Part shown: positions 24,938-33,575 of the stretch, one piece after another
Numbering within the stretch: position 1 is the stretch's first letter
How the letters are laid out: each line of letters begins with the position of its first letter
Origin: Treponema sp.
GTDB lineage: Bacteria > Spirochaetota > Spirochaetia > Treponematales > Treponemataceae
Assembly (NCBI GenBank): GCA_024687165.1
Contig: JAILEY010000047.1
Coordinates: forward strand, 1 to 45,866
Reading direction: 5' to 3'
DNA: 45,866 nt
Notes under the pieces: generated by a model
What the model was told of the DNA's origin: nothing
What the model saw: only the letters and a program-made list of their open reading frames with translations
The model's database searches: none
Program-made: the position numbers and the translations under genes

Positions 24938-26277
24938 TTAAACAGAGCAGTTATAAGTTCCTTTACATTTTCAGTACATATAGTTCCAGCTTCTTTTTCC
25001 GGAGTTGTTATAACTTTCATTCCAAGATCTTTTGAGGCTTTAACTCTCTGCTTCTGTTTTGTAACGGGCCGAATTTCACCGGCAAGACTTAATTCACCAA
25101 TGATGACACTGGATTCAGGAAGAGGAAGATCTGTGCGTGCACTGTATAAAGCCGCTGCCAATGCCGCGTCAATCGCACTTTCTGAAAGTCTGATTCCGCC
25201 CGCAACATTAATGTAAAGATCCTGATCGCTGAATTTAATTCCAAGCCTCTTTTCAAGAACTGCTGCAACTCTACTTACTCTGGCATTATCAATTTTTTCT
25301 GAATACACCCTGTTTACATTTGCCTTTGCCGGCACAGTAAGCGCCTGAATTTCAACGATAAAAGCCCTTGAACCTTCAAAAACAGCAGCACACGCAACCC
25401 CCGCAGGAATTTCGCCCTTTCGCCGTGTAAGAAATAACGCACTTGGATCTGAAACGCACTTTAATCCTGTAGCTTCCATTTCAAAAATTCCAAGTTCATC
25501 AACACTACCGAATCTGTTTTTCTGTGACCTTAAAAATCGAACTTCATCTTTTGTACGCTCAAAGGAAAGAACCGTATCAACCATGTGTTCAAGGCTCTTT
25601 GGTCCTGCAATATTTCCGTCTTTTGTAACATGGGCAGTCATAAAAAGAACACTATCCCGCTCTTTTACCCAGGAAATCAGTTCATTTGCACAATATTTCA
25701 GCTGATTCACAGTCCCTGGAACAACGCCACATTCAACAGAATAAACAGTCTGAATCGAATCGATAATTACAACTGTCGGATTTAAGCTGTCGAGAGCATC
25801 AAGAATATCTTCAAGCCTGAGCGTACAAAGAATTTCAACATCATCAACATTGATTCCAAGCCGGACTGCACGACCTTTAATCTGCCCCGCTGATTCTTCA
25901 CCGCTTACATAAAGCACCTTATTTTTTTTAAGCATATTTGCAGCGGTCTGAATTAAAAGTGTAGATTTACCGATTCCAGGTTCTCCGCCGATTAAAATTG
26001 CACTTCTTTTTGTAGCACCACCTCCAAGAACACGGTCAAATTCAACATTTCCCGTTGAAAATCTGCCTTCATCTTGAATAGTAACTTTTGAAAGAGGTAC
26101 AGGCTTGATTTTTACTGCAGTTCCATTCGATTTAAGCTGTGAAGAAGAAGCATTCGGGTCTGTAATATGCTCTTCCATCGTGTTCCATTCACCGCATTCG
26201 GGACATCTTCCAAGCCATGCAGGTTGAGAATATCCGCAGTTTGAGCATTTGTAAATTATCGATTTCTTTTTTGCCAT
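24931..26277 (-). CDS. DNA repair protein RadA
   Basis: 448 residues, full length. The N-terminal zinc ribbon (YKCSNCGYSQ and GRCPECGEW) precedes a RecA-like ATPase with Walker A GGEPGIGKST, Walker B region VVIIDSIQTV and the RadA signature RSQKNRFGSVDE. The C-terminal Lon-like domain ends with GELSLAGEIRPV. RadA is a DnaB-like branch-migration helicase in recombination. Its promoter (26293-26321) leaves a nine-base leader with AGGAAA, so the ribosome site is almost at the mRNA end. It diverges from the phosphatidyltransferase gene. Confidence 0.95.
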   Translation of the reverse strand: MAKKKSIIYKCSNCGYSQPAWLGRCPECGEWNTMEEHITDPNASSSQLKSNGTAVKIKPVPLSKVTIQDEGRFSTGNVEFDRVLGGGATKRSAILIGGEPGIGKSTLLIQTAANMLKKNKVLYVSGEESAGQIKGRAVRLGINVDDVEILCTLRLEDILDALDSLNPTVVIIDSIQTVYSVECGVVPGTVNQLKYCANELISWVKERDSVLFMTAHVTKDGNIAGPKSLEHMVDTVLSFERTKDEVRFLRSQKNRFGSVDELGIFEMEATGLKCVSDPSALFLTRRKGEIPAGVACAAVFEGSRAFIVEIQALTVPAKANVNRVYSEKIDNARVSRVAAVLEKRLGIKFSDQDLYINVAGGIRLSESAIDAALAAALYSARTDLPLPESSVIIGELSLAGEIRPVTKQKQRVKASKDLGMKVITTPEKEAGTICTENVKELITALFKK

Positions 26278-26292
26278 AATTTCCTTTCTTAA

Positions 26293-26321
26293 AATATAAA
26301 AGTAATCCTTAAAAAATGCAA
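26293..26321 (-). promoter_or_regulatory. radA promoter
   Basis: On the minus strand, TTGCAT (26316-26321), a 17-bp spacer and TATATT (26293-26298), with a predicted start at 26286. It faces away from the promoter at 26334-26362. Confidence 0.6.
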
Positions 26322-26333
26322 TTTTTAGTTATC

Positions 26334-26362
26334 TTGCAAATAAAGTTTTATTAATCTATACT
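26334..26362 (+). promoter_or_regulatory. Promoter with a two-base leader
   Basis: TTGCAA (26334-26339), a 17-bp spacer and TATACT (26357-26362). The predicted start is 26369, two bases before the ATG at 26371, and there is no ribosome site. Confidence 0.6.
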
Positions 26363-26370
26363 ATTGCGGT

Positions 26371-26973
26371 ATGAAAACCTCAAATAAGTTTACTTTGGCA
26401 AGAATGATCGGTGCTCCGGTTATATTTTTTCTCTACAACATCCCGCGCTGGATTCATTCATCTCAGACTTTTTCAGTTATAATGATTTGGGTTGTTATTG
26501 TTCTTCTTGCCTTTGTTGAACTTACAGATTATCTTGACGGTCATTATGCACGTTTACATAATGAAGTTTCTGATTTCGGCAAAATGTTTGATCCTTTTGC
26601 AGATGTTTTTCTTCATTTGTCGATGTTTACGTGTTTTGTTTTTTCTGAATATATGCCAGTTTCCTGCTATGTTCTTATTCTTTACAGAGAGTTCAGCCAG
26701 AATTTCTTGAGAATGATTTCTGCAAAGAGAGGGACTGCAATTGCGGCTAGAAAAGGCGGTAAAATCAAGACTGTATTTTATGTTGCTTCATGCTTCATTG
26801 CTCTTGTTCAGGAAGCAATTATCAGAATGGGACTCGATGCAAAGTTTGGACTTAATATGCACATTTTCCAATATATCGGCTGGGGATTTTTCAGCTTCTG
26901 TGTAGTTCTTGCATATCTTTCTTTCTTCGATTACATGAAAAACTTCGGAAAAGTGTTCAAGGAAGAACTTTAA
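26371..26973 (+). CDS. CDP-alcohol phosphatidyltransferase (PgsA-like)
   Basis: 200 residues with several membrane helices. The full active-site motif D-G-x2-A-R-x8-G-x3-D-x3-D is present as DGHYARLHNEVSDFGKMFDP then FAD, near residues 55-77. The family makes phospholipids from a CDP-alcohol and a second alcohol. The likely product is phosphatidylglycerol-phosphate by length and type, but phosphatidylserine or inositol forms are possible. It is monocistronic, with a hairpin terminator at 26982-27008. The predicted mRNA leader is only two bases. Confidence 0.88.
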   Translation: MKTSNKFTLARMIGAPVIFFLYNIPRWIHSSQTFSVIMIWVVIVLLAFVELTDYLDGHYARLHNEVSDFGKMFDPFADVFLHLSMFTCFVFSEYMPVSCYVLILYREFSQNFLRMISAKRGTAIAARKGGKIKTVFYVASCFIALVQEAIIRMGLDAKFGLNMHIFQYIGWGFFSFCVVLAYLSFFDYMKNFGKVFKEEL

Positions 26974-26981
26974 TTTTACGG

Positions 26982-27008
26982 GCTGCAGTAATTGCAGCTT
27001 TTTTTTTA
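26982..27008 (+). terminator. Intrinsic terminator
   Basis: GCTGCA (26982-26987) and TGCAGC (26993-26998) with a GTAAT loop, followed by a long T run that reaches the stop codon of the convergent esterase gene. Confidence 0.8.
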
Positions 27009-27890
27009 TTCAAGCATCCCGATTTCTTTCATCCACGGAATAAGGTACGTTTTGTTCCACATATATTTTCTGTTTACCCAGTTATCATCCATTCCAAATC
27101 CGTGTCCGCCCTTTGGATAAAAATAAAACACAGAAGTAATTTTCTTTTCCTGCAGGGATTTATAAAGTCGTTCACTGTTTTCAAATTTTACAATAGGATC
27201 ATCTTTGCAGGCTAAAAGAAAAACTGGAACCATATCATCAGGAAGAGAAAGCTCCATGGAAAATTTGTCCTGAGTTTCTTTTGTATATTTTCTGCCAATC
27301 AGATTTTTGCGGGATCTTTTGTGAGCAATATCATCCTGCATGGAAACTACAGGGTAAATCGGAGCCACAAAATCCGGTCTTAAAGATTCAGTGACTTTTA
27401 CTCCAAGCTTTGCAAGTTCATCTGTTTTCCCAAAAGCTCCTGCCATAAGAACAAGATGTCCTCCCGCAGAATAACCGATGCAGCCAAGTTTATTTTTATC
27501 GATTCCATATTCTTCCGCATGACTTCTGACATAATTAATTGCCATTTGAATATCTTCAAGCATTTCAGGATGATGATGACCGTTATAAGCAACTCTGTAC
27601 TGAAGAACAAAAGGAACAATCTCATTCTCCATGAAAAATTCAGCGGAAGAAAAACCTTCATTGTTCATACCAAGATGATGATAGCTTCCACCCGGACAGA
27701 TTATCATTGCAGTTTTATTTTTTTTCTGAGGATTAATTATTTTTTCAGGAACATGCAGAACAGTATCGCGGACGTTAGTTTCCATCCCTTTAACTGAGCG
27801 CCATAAATAAATTTTCTTATAACCGCTTTTTGCAGACAGAGAAATATCAAAAAGCAAAAGCAATAGTATTGTGGTAAGAATTTTCTTCAT
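27006..27890 (-). CDS. Exported alpha/beta-hydrolase esterase
   Basis: 294 residues with a signal peptide (about 1-22, LLLLLLFDISLSAKSG). The fold shows the oxyanion strip CPGGSYHHLG, the nucleophile elbow IGYSAGGHLV (Ser), the Asp in LLACKDDPIV and the His in YPKGGHGFGMDD. It resembles acetyl-xylan or carboxylesterases of the BD-FAE/lipase GDXG type, so removal of acyl groups from plant polysaccharide in the periplasm is plausible for a gut treponeme. Substrate is inferred. Confidence 0.85.
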   Translation of the reverse strand: MKKILTTILLLLLFDISLSAKSGYKKIYLWRSVKGMETNVRDTVLHVPEKIINPQKKNKTAMIICPGGSYHHLGMNNEGFSSAEFFMENEIVPFVLQYRVAYNGHHHPEMLEDIQMAINYVRSHAEEYGIDKNKLGCIGYSAGGHLVLMAGAFGKTDELAKLGVKVTESLRPDFVAPIYPVVSMQDDIAHKRSRKNLIGRKYTKETQDKFSMELSLPDDMVPVFLLACKDDPIVKFENSERLYKSLQEKKITSVFYFYPKGGHGFGMDDNWVNRKYMWNKTYLIPWMKEIGMLE

Positions 27891-27933
27891 TCTTAAATAT
27901 TATCATGAACTCATATTTGAAAAAAAGAAGTAA

Positions 27934-28449
27934 ATGAATAAAATATCAGAAAGCATGAAAAAAATTATTTTGATTTGCATTATTTTATTTGCATCGTTTT
28001 CAGTTTCTGCAAAATGTGGCATCGGAGTGCAAGTTGGTGCAGATTTTTCACGTAAAAATATTGAAGACAAAAATCTTCCTTTTGTATCAGTTTCATTTGC
28101 TATGGATTCAAGTCCGTGGGTTGAAAGTTTAGATTACAACGTAAAAAACAAAAGCGTTGAAATCAATTTTGAAAACTGGGTGATTTACAAAAAAATCAGC
28201 GGAACTTTTAACAGATATTTTTTGTGGGGCTTTGGATTCGGAGCATCATTTTCAGACAGCAAAAAAATCTTTTCTGATTCGAGGCTTGGTGCAGGACTAA
28301 ATTATTTTGCAGGAGAAAACGGAAGCTTTGAATTCTATATTCAGGCAGTATGGGCTTTGACTTATGGAATAAAAAAAGATTCTGATTATAAAATTTTTCT
28401 TGACCCGCTGAGATTTCCTGTAAGTGGCGGAGTCAGGTTCTGGTTTTAA
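27934..28449 (+). CDS. Small outer-membrane barrel-like protein
   Basis: 171 residues; a signal peptide (KKIILICIILFASFSVSA) lies behind a seven-residue extension, so the true start may be the second ATG at 27955. The mature part has alternating strands (FLWGFGFGASFSDS, LGAGLNYFAGENGS) and ends in Phe (GGVRFWF), as in small beta-barrels. No family is recognised. It ends one base before the convergent acyltransferase gene at 28450. Confidence 0.65.
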   Translation: MNKISESMKKIILICIILFASFSVSAKCGIGVQVGADFSRKNIEDKNLPFVSVSFAMDSSPWVESLDYNVKNKSVEINFENWVIYKKISGTFNRYFLWGFGFGASFSDSKKIFSDSRLGAGLNYFAGENGSFEFYIQAVWALTYGIKKDSDYKIFLDPLRFPVSGGVRFWF

Positions 28450-29283
28450 TCAGACAGCGTTGAAAGTTTTGAAAGAAGAATTTCTTCTGTTTTCATTTTC
28501 AGCGTCTTGAATCATTGTGACAATTTTTTTTGTAATTCTTTTTGCACTTGCGGGTGACGGAAGATTTTTGTAATCATCAATTTTAATTTCTTCAAGAACT
28601 TTAATTTCGTATACAAGATTTTCCTTTGTGTTGTAGCTCCAGAAAGGATTATGTTTTTGCAGTCCGCGTTTGTCTGTTCCTGAAATCAGCAAAACCTGAA
28701 TGTCCGTGCTGCAGTATGAGGCAATTCGTGCTGCACCTTTTTTATAATGAGCATTTCCAATCTGAGGAGTTCTTGTTCCTTCTGGAAAAATCAAAATATT
28801 ATTTCCGCTGTCTATAGTTTTTTTACAGATTTCAAAAAGACTTTCAATATTAATCGAACTTAAAATAAAAACCTGTTTAATTACTCCGCCCAAAATTGTC
28901 TTTGCATACTGCTGACCGACAATGCAATCCGGCCCCGGAATAATGCTCATGAGAATTACGACATCAAGTATAGACGGATGATTTGCAACAATAATTTTTG
29001 ATTTAAGAGTTTTAAGTTTTATTTTATCTTCCCTGCTGATCTTAACTTTTACAATTCCGCTGATTTTTAAAAGAAATACAAAACCTTTAAAACTTGCAGA
29101 GATAAATCGTCTTCCGCGGCTTTTAAATTTATCTTTTGAAAAAGAAAAAATGCGGATTAACGGAAAGATGCAAACAGCAAGAAAAACACTTCCTGAGCCG
29201 ATTATAAAAATCATAATCAGCTTAAGTAAGCAGTAAAAATGATATCTGATGAAATTTGCAAATTTGAGAATTTTATCTGTCAT
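28450..29283 (-). CDS. ApeD-like lysophospholipid acyltransferase
   Basis: 277 residues. An N-terminal hydrophobic segment precedes a PlsC-type acyltransferase domain with VANHPSILDVV (HxxxxD), NILIFPEGTRTP and VLLISGT. In aryl-polyene clusters a gene of this kind (ApeD) lies next to ApeC. It would transfer an acyl chain to a lipid anchor. The start at 29283 was chosen because ATGACAGATAA overlaps the chain-length-factor stop by 11 bases. A longer start at 29304 is possible. Confidence 0.8.
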   Translation of the reverse strand: MTDKILKFANFIRYHFYCLLKLIMIFIIGSGSVFLAVCIFPLIRIFSFSKDKFKSRGRRFISASFKGFVFLLKISGIVKVKISREDKIKLKTLKSKIIVANHPSILDVVILMSIIPGPDCIVGQQYAKTILGGVIKQVFILSSINIESLFEICKKTIDSGNNILIFPEGTRTPQIGNAHYKKGAARIASYCSTDIQVLLISGTDKRGLQKHNPFWSYNTKENLVYEIKVLEEIKIDDYKNLPSPASAKRITKKIVTMIQDAENENRRNSSFKTFNAV

Positions 29284-29869
29284 ATTTTTCCAGGAATGAT
29301 TCAATACTGTTATCTAAAGAATCAAGTTCGATTTCAGTGGATGCGGAAAATGGAACAGAAGAAATTACAAAAGAAAGAGCAAGCGGTATGTTTTTTTCAC
29401 CGAGGCTTTTGTATTCTTCAGGAATTTCTTCATCAGTATACACAAAAATAATTTTTTCTTCTTCACCGCACAAAACTGATGCAGAAGCACTTTTTAAAAG
29501 GTCTTTAAAATTTCTGTCAGAAGAAAATGCGGCAGAGTATCCGGCTTTAAGTCCAAGTGCAATTGAAGCTGCGGCAACTGGTGCGTTAAAAACAGAAAGT
29601 GAAAAATCAGCGGGACTTACTTCACCGTCACATGCAATTGATTTATTTATGCTGAACTGTCTTTTTATTTCGCCGTAAAAAGATGAAAACTCAATTTTTA
29701 AAGAAGAGTAAGAATTATCCTGCTCAAGAACATCATGAATCACCTGGATCGTCATTCTGGTAAGCTGACTCAATCTTCTTTTGAACATTGGATTTACAAA
29801 TTCAAGTTTTGGAATTTTTGTTTCTTCGGACGGCTGCCATCTGCATATTTTGCCGATATAAATCTTCAT
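29273..29869 (-). CDS. ApeC-like ketosynthase chain-length factor
   Basis: 198 residues. The pattern matches the short beta-ketoacyl-synthase N-terminal (Ketoacyl-synt_2) proteins of aryl-polyene clusters: the opening RRLSQLTRMTIQVIHDVL, SSFYGEIKRQFSINKSIACD, PADFSLSVFNAPVAAASIALG and AFSSDRNFKDLLK. There is no catalytic Cys motif, as expected for a chain-length factor that pairs with ApeO. ATG at 29869 was preferred to the TTG at 29875 because a promoter with a two-base leader ends here. It is first in a leftward apeC-apeD pair. Confidence 0.82.
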   Translation of the reverse strand: MKIYIGKICRWQPSEETKIPKLEFVNPMFKRRLSQLTRMTIQVIHDVLEQDNSYSSLKIEFSSFYGEIKRQFSINKSIACDGEVSPADFSLSVFNAPVAAASIALGLKAGYSAAFSSDRNFKDLLKSASASVLCGEEEKIIFVYTDEEIPEEYKSLGEKNIPLALSFVISSVPFSASTEIELDSLDNSIESFLEKYDR

Positions 29870-29877
29870 TAACAAAT

Positions 29878-29906
29878 AAAATACAGCATTAAAAAGAAAA
29901 AATCAA
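29878..29906 (-). promoter_or_regulatory. apeCD promoter, two-base leader
   Basis: On the minus strand, TTGATT (29901-29906), a 17-bp spacer and TATTTT (29878-29883). The predicted start is 29871, two bases before the ATG. It is back to back with the promoter of apeE onward. Confidence 0.55.
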
Positions 29907-29937
29907 AGTAAAGGCGTTTTTTATAATCAAGAGAAAG

Positions 29938-29966
29938 TTGAATTTTTACCATATTTTCAATAAAAT
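29938..29966 (+). promoter_or_regulatory. apeE-R operon promoter, four-base leader
   Basis: TTGAAT (29938-29943), a 17-bp spacer and TAAAAT (29961-29966). The predicted start is 29973, four bases before the ATG at 29977. The TTG of the -35 box is also the nominal first codon of a longer frame, so the ATG must be the real start. Confidence 0.55.
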
Positions 29967-29976
29967 TACCTTCGTT

Positions 29977-30237
29977 ATGGATGAATTGAAACTCAAGATT
30001 AAAGAAGTGATTATCAACTCGCTTCAACTGGAAGATATAAAGCCTGAAAATATTTCAGATAGTGAACCTCTTTTTGGAGACGGACTCGGGCTTGATTCAA
30101 TCGATGCACTTGAACTTGGTGTTGCATTAAAAAAAGAATTTAAGGTTTCTTTTTCTCAGGATAGTGCTGAAAATAAAAACGCTTTTGAATCTGTAAAATC
30201 ACTTGCAGAGTACATTTCAAAAAATTCGGGAGAGTAA
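29977..30237 (+). CDS. ApeE-like acyl carrier protein
   Basis: 86 residues, acidic and helical. The phosphopantetheine site is the Ser in GLGLDSIDALELG. It is one of two carrier proteins in the cluster; in Ape systems one mainly carries the starter and the other the growing polyene, but which is which here is not visible. The start ATG at 29977 is given by the near-leaderless promoter. The second carrier gene begins six bases after the stop. Confidence 0.9.
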   Translation: MDELKLKIKEVIINSLQLEDIKPENISDSEPLFGDGLGLDSIDALELGVALKKEFKVSFSQDSAENKNAFESVKSLAEYISKNSGE

Positions 30238-30243
30238 GTTTAA

Positions 30244-30495
30244 ATGACTAAAGAAGAGCTTTTTAAAAAAATAAAAAATATTCTTATAGAAGAATTTGAA
30301 CTTGAAGATGGCTCTCTTGTTCCGTCTGCACTTTTGGGAGATGATCTTGATCTGGACTCAATTGATGCAATTGATCTGATTGTAAAAATGAAAGAATTTA
30401 CTCCGGAAGGAAAGCCGAATCTTGATCCGACAATTTTCAAATCGGCAAAAACACTTCAGGATGTTGTTGATGCCCTTTACAATGCCTGGAATTAA
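30244..30495 (+). CDS. ApeF-like acyl carrier protein
   Basis: 83 residues with the carrier site in DDLDLDSIDAIDLIVKM. It is more acidic around the Ser than the first carrier. Gene order after apeE and before the membrane protein matches ApeF. Its 3' end overlaps the next gene, so the module is translated as a unit. Confidence 0.88.
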   Translation: MTKEELFKKIKNILIEEFELEDGSLVPSALLGDDLDLDSIDAIDLIVKMKEFTPEGKPNLDPTIFKSAKTLQDVVDALYNAWN

Positions 30496-31078
30496 ATCTT
30501 TCATAAAAACCTTTTTTATAATTCTTACAGCAATTTACCCGATATGCGTTTTTCTCTGTCTCGTTGTTTTCAATCTGCCTGTAAGAATTATTTCTCTTTG
30601 CATAATGCTTTTTGCATGCATGTATTTTCTGTCTGCTTCAGGCGCAAAAAAATCCGTCCGTCCGATTATAAGCTCAGCCCTTCTGCTTACTGCGGGAATC
30701 CTGTGCTATATAACAAATAAAACCTTTTTTCTGAAAATGTATTCTGTAACAGTCAGTGTATTTTTTCTGTTCTTTTTTGGAATCACATTGATAAAAGGCC
30801 CGAATATGTGCTTCAGATTTGCTCTTCTTTTAGACAAAACTCTTGCCAGCTCAAAAAGAGAAAAATCTGCAGAATCTTATTGCCGTAAAGTAACTATTTT
30901 ATGGTGCATTTTTTTTGTAATAAACGGTATAATTGCACTGTACACGGTTATCTCGTGCAATGATAAAATCTGGGCCCTCTATAATGGAGGAATTTCTTAT
31001 GGAATCATGGGATTGATTTTCTTCATTGAGTATATTGTCAGAAAAAGGGTTGAAAAAAAGAATGAACAAAATTTATAA
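30482..31078 (+). CDS. ApeG-like membrane protein (COG4648-like)
   Basis: 198 residues with about five membrane helices, starting MPGIKSFIKTFFIILTAIYP. It shows the charged inner loop of this family (LLLDKTLASSKREKSAESYCRK), then two more helices and a basic tail. Position between a carrier protein and the acyl ligase matches ApeG, a membrane protein of unknown role. The ATG at 30482 lies in the last codons of apeF, which gives a 14-base overlap. Its stop overlaps apeH. Confidence 0.78.
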   Translation: MPGIKSFIKTFFIILTAIYPICVFLCLVVFNLPVRIISLCIMLFACMYFLSASGAKKSVRPIISSALLLTAGILCYITNKTFFLKMYSVTVSVFFLFFFGITLIKGPNMCFRFALLLDKTLASSKREKSAESYCRKVTILWCIFFVINGIIALYTVISCNDKIWALYNGGISYGIMGLIFFIEYIVRKRVEKKNEQNL

Positions 31079-32462
31079 AATAACAGAATTTACTTCGAAT
31101 TCAAGACCGGATAATTATGTTCTTTGTTTTGAAAATAAATGGCATAACGGAGTTTTTAAAACCTGGAAAGATTTTTTAACGGATACTGCAAAGCTTCGTT
31201 CATTCATTGAATCAAAAAACAGCACGAACTGGATTGTTCACTGTGAAGATTATTGGAATTTTCTTGTGACGTTTATTGCATTGCTTCAGTGTAAAAAAAG
31301 AATTTATCTTACGCAGAATATTGCTGAAAGTTTTATAGAAGAAATAAAAAAAGAAAATGATGCTTTTATAACTGACAGAAATGTTGACGGCGCAGTTTAT
31401 GTTCCTTTGGTTTTAGAAAATTGCAAAAATCCGTCAGAAGAAGAAATCAGAACGACTCCAAAAATCAGCGCAGAAGAAACTGAGATTTATCTTTACACTT
31501 CAGGCAGTACAGGAAAATCAAAAGCCGTTCTTCAGCGTATGAAAGAATTTGAAGAAGATAATGCTTTTGTAATGTCAAAATGGGGCGAAGAATTTTCAAA
31601 GCGCAAACTGATTACAACTGTAAGTCAGCATCACATTTACGGCTTCCTGTTTGGAATATGTATTCCGTTTTCACTTGGAATTCCTTTTAGAAGAAAACGC
31701 ATTGAGTTTCCAGAAGAATTTGAAAGTCTGGATGACACTCCTTATGTACTTATTGCAACACCTGCATTCCTTAAACGCACAACAGAAGGCTTGCGGAATA
31801 ACGGAATTTTAAAACTTCCAATGGAATCTCCATTCATTTTTACAAGCGGCGGAGCTGTTTCTCCTGAACTTGCGGTTGATACTGCAAAATGTTTTGGCGT
31901 TTATCCGCTTGAAGTTTACGGTTCAACAGAGACAAGCGGAATTGCATATAGACAGCAGAATATCAACAATCTTGAATGGACTCCTTTTGATAATGCAAAA
32001 ATCTGGAAAGGGGACGACGGATGCCTCAGAATAATTTCGCCGTATATCAGAAATCCGGAAGGATTTGCAACAGCGGATCTTGTTGATTTTATTGAAGGAA
32101 CAAACAGATTCATTTTAAAAGGAAGAGCTGATTCAATCGTAAAAATAGAACAGAAAAGAATTTCTCTCACGGAAATGGAAAACAGGCTTCTTGAATCAGG
32201 GCTTGTTGCAGATGTAAAAGTTGTGGCACTTTCAAATGATGTAAGACAATTTCTTGGTGCGGCACTTGTATTCAGCAAAAAAGGAAAAGAGTTTTTTGAA
32301 GGAATGGAAAAATTCAGCATAAACCGTTACCTTCAGCAGTACCTTCAAAAATATTTTGAAAATGTAGTTATCCCTAAAAAATGGCGTTATCTGGATGCTT
32401 TACCAACAGATGTTCAGGGGAAAAAACACAAAGACGAAATTGTTGCATTGTTTGAAAAATGA
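31062..32462 (+). CDS. ApeH-like acyl-activating ligase
   Basis: 466 residues of the AMP-binding acyl-CoA/acyl-ACP synthetase family. Seen: the P-loop LYTSGSTGKSKA near residue 145, the substrate region FTSGGAVSPELA, VYGSTETSG, and the hinge GRADSIVKIEQKRIS. It should activate the starter acid and load it onto a carrier. ATG at 31062 overlaps the apeG stop; the frame's earlier start at 31026 lies inside apeG. No ammonia-lyase or other starter-making gene is in the window, so its substrate is unknown. Confidence 0.85.
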   Translation: MNKIYKITEFTSNSRPDNYVLCFENKWHNGVFKTWKDFLTDTAKLRSFIESKNSTNWIVHCEDYWNFLVTFIALLQCKKRIYLTQNIAESFIEEIKKENDAFITDRNVDGAVYVPLVLENCKNPSEEEIRTTPKISAEETEIYLYTSGSTGKSKAVLQRMKEFEEDNAFVMSKWGEEFSKRKLITTVSQHHIYGFLFGICIPFSLGIPFRRKRIEFPEEFESLDDTPYVLIATPAFLKRTTEGLRNNGILKLPMESPFIFTSGGAVSPELAVDTAKCFGVYPLEVYGSTETSGIAYRQQNINNLEWTPFDNAKIWKGDDGCLRIISPYIRNPEGFATADLVDFIEGTNRFILKGRADSIVKIEQKRISLTEMENRLLESGLVADVKVVALSNDVRQFLGAALVFSKKGKEFFEGMEKFSINRYLQQYLQKYFENVVIPKKWRYLDALPTDVQGKKHKDEIVALFEK

Positions 32463-32824
32463 TTTTAGAAAATACTCATTCAATTGATAATCCTGTAATC
32501 CTCAGTCAGACAGAAAAATCTGTTTCTCTGGAATTATTTATACCGGAAGAAAGTGATTTTTTCTGCGGACATTTTCCTGGCTTTAAATTGCTTCCTGCAG
32601 TCGGCCAGTTTGAAGTTGTAACAAGATTTGCTTCAAAATTTTTTAACATCGGAACAGGTGCTTCAAAAATCCGCAGAATGAAATTTATGTCACCTGTTTT
32701 GCCGGATACAAAGGTTAATCTTTCAATCTCATATGAAAAAGAAAAAAACAGAGTTTCTTTTACAATGTGCGACAGTTCAGTAAAAGATAAAATTTATTCT
32801 ACCGGCTCTTACGAGGTATGCTGA
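32459..32824 (+). CDS. ApeI-like hot-dog dehydratase
   Basis: 121 residues of the FabZ/FabA-like hot-dog fold. The conserved catalytic helix start is CGHFPGFKLLPAVGQFE, with the active-site His and a Gln-Phe-Glu. It would remove water from 3-hydroxyacyl-carrier intermediates to make trans double bonds, together with ApeP. Its ATG overlaps the apeH stop by four bases (ATGA), and its TGA is followed at once by the next ATG. Confidence 0.85.
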   Translation: MILENTHSIDNPVILSQTEKSVSLELFIPEESDFFCGHFPGFKLLPAVGQFEVVTRFASKFFNIGTGASKIRRMKFMSPVLPDTKVNLSISYEKEKNRVSFTMCDSSVKDKIYSTGSYEVC

Positions 32825-33571
32825 ATGAATAAATTTGCTTTCGTTATTCCGGTTTACAGACATGGCTCAACTTTAGAGTATGTAGTTTCCTCTCTGCAGA
32901 AATTTAATTTTCCAGTAATTGTTGTAGATGACGGTAATGATGAAACTGATAAAAAATTTATTCATGAAGTTCAAGGAAAATTTTCAGACGTTGTTCTTGT
33001 TGAACGCAAAAAAAATGGCGGAAAAGGCAGAGCTGTAAATGAAGGCGTTTTATGTGCAGAAAAGCTTGGACTCACTCATGTTTTTCAGCTTGATTCTGAC
33101 GGTCAGCATGATCTTGATGCGGTCGGTGAGTTTCTTGAGCTTTCACAAAAAAAGCCTGATGCGATAATCTGCGGTTATCCTCAGTATGATGAAACAGTTC
33201 CTCGTCACAGGCTTAATGGCAGAAAAATTGCTAACTTCTGGATTCATGTTGTAACGGTTTCAAGAAAAATAAAAGATGCTATGATCGGTTTTAGAATCTA
33301 TCCTGTTGCACCTTATGTAGCTTTGTTAAAAAAACATGCTGTAATAGACAGTCACATGGGCTTTGATATCGATATACTTGTGCATCTTTCGTGGAAAAAT
33401 ATAGAAATAATTTCTTCCCCGGTAAAAATCTCGTATCCAAAAGACGGTGTTTCAAATTTCCGCGCGGTAAGAGATAACATTCATATTTCCCTGACGTATA
33501 CTAGATTGTGCTGCGGAATGATTCTGCGTCTTCCTCTGCTTATTTTCAGAACATTCAAAAAATCAAGGTAA
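32825..33571 (+). CDS. Family 2 glycosyltransferase (ApeJ N-terminal half)
   Basis: 248 residues. A GT-A fold of GT2 type shows FVIPVYRHGSTLEYVVSSLQ, VVDDGNDETD and the metal site FQLDSDGQHDLDAV. In several known Ape clusters a glycosyltransferase and an acyltransferase are joined in one ApeJ protein; here they are two genes, this one and the next. It probably adds a sugar to the anchor lipid. No gap separates it from apeI. Confidence 0.83.
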   Translation: MNKFAFVIPVYRHGSTLEYVVSSLQKFNFPVIVVDDGNDETDKKFIHEVQGKFSDVVLVERKKNGGKGRAVNEGVLCAEKLGLTHVFQLDSDGQHDLDAVGEFLELSQKKPDAIICGYPQYDETVPRHRLNGRKIANFWIHVVTVSRKIKDAMIGFRIYPVAPYVALLKKHAVIDSHMGFDIDILVHLSWKNIEIISSPVKISYPKDGVSNFRAVRDNIHISLTYTRLCCGMILRLPLLIFRTFKKSR

Positions 33572-33575
33572 GATA

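Noticed and set aside
29338-29678. Plus-strand frame opposite the chain-length factor
   Set aside because: The minus strand shows chain-length-factor motifs and a promoter; the plus-strand frame has neither.
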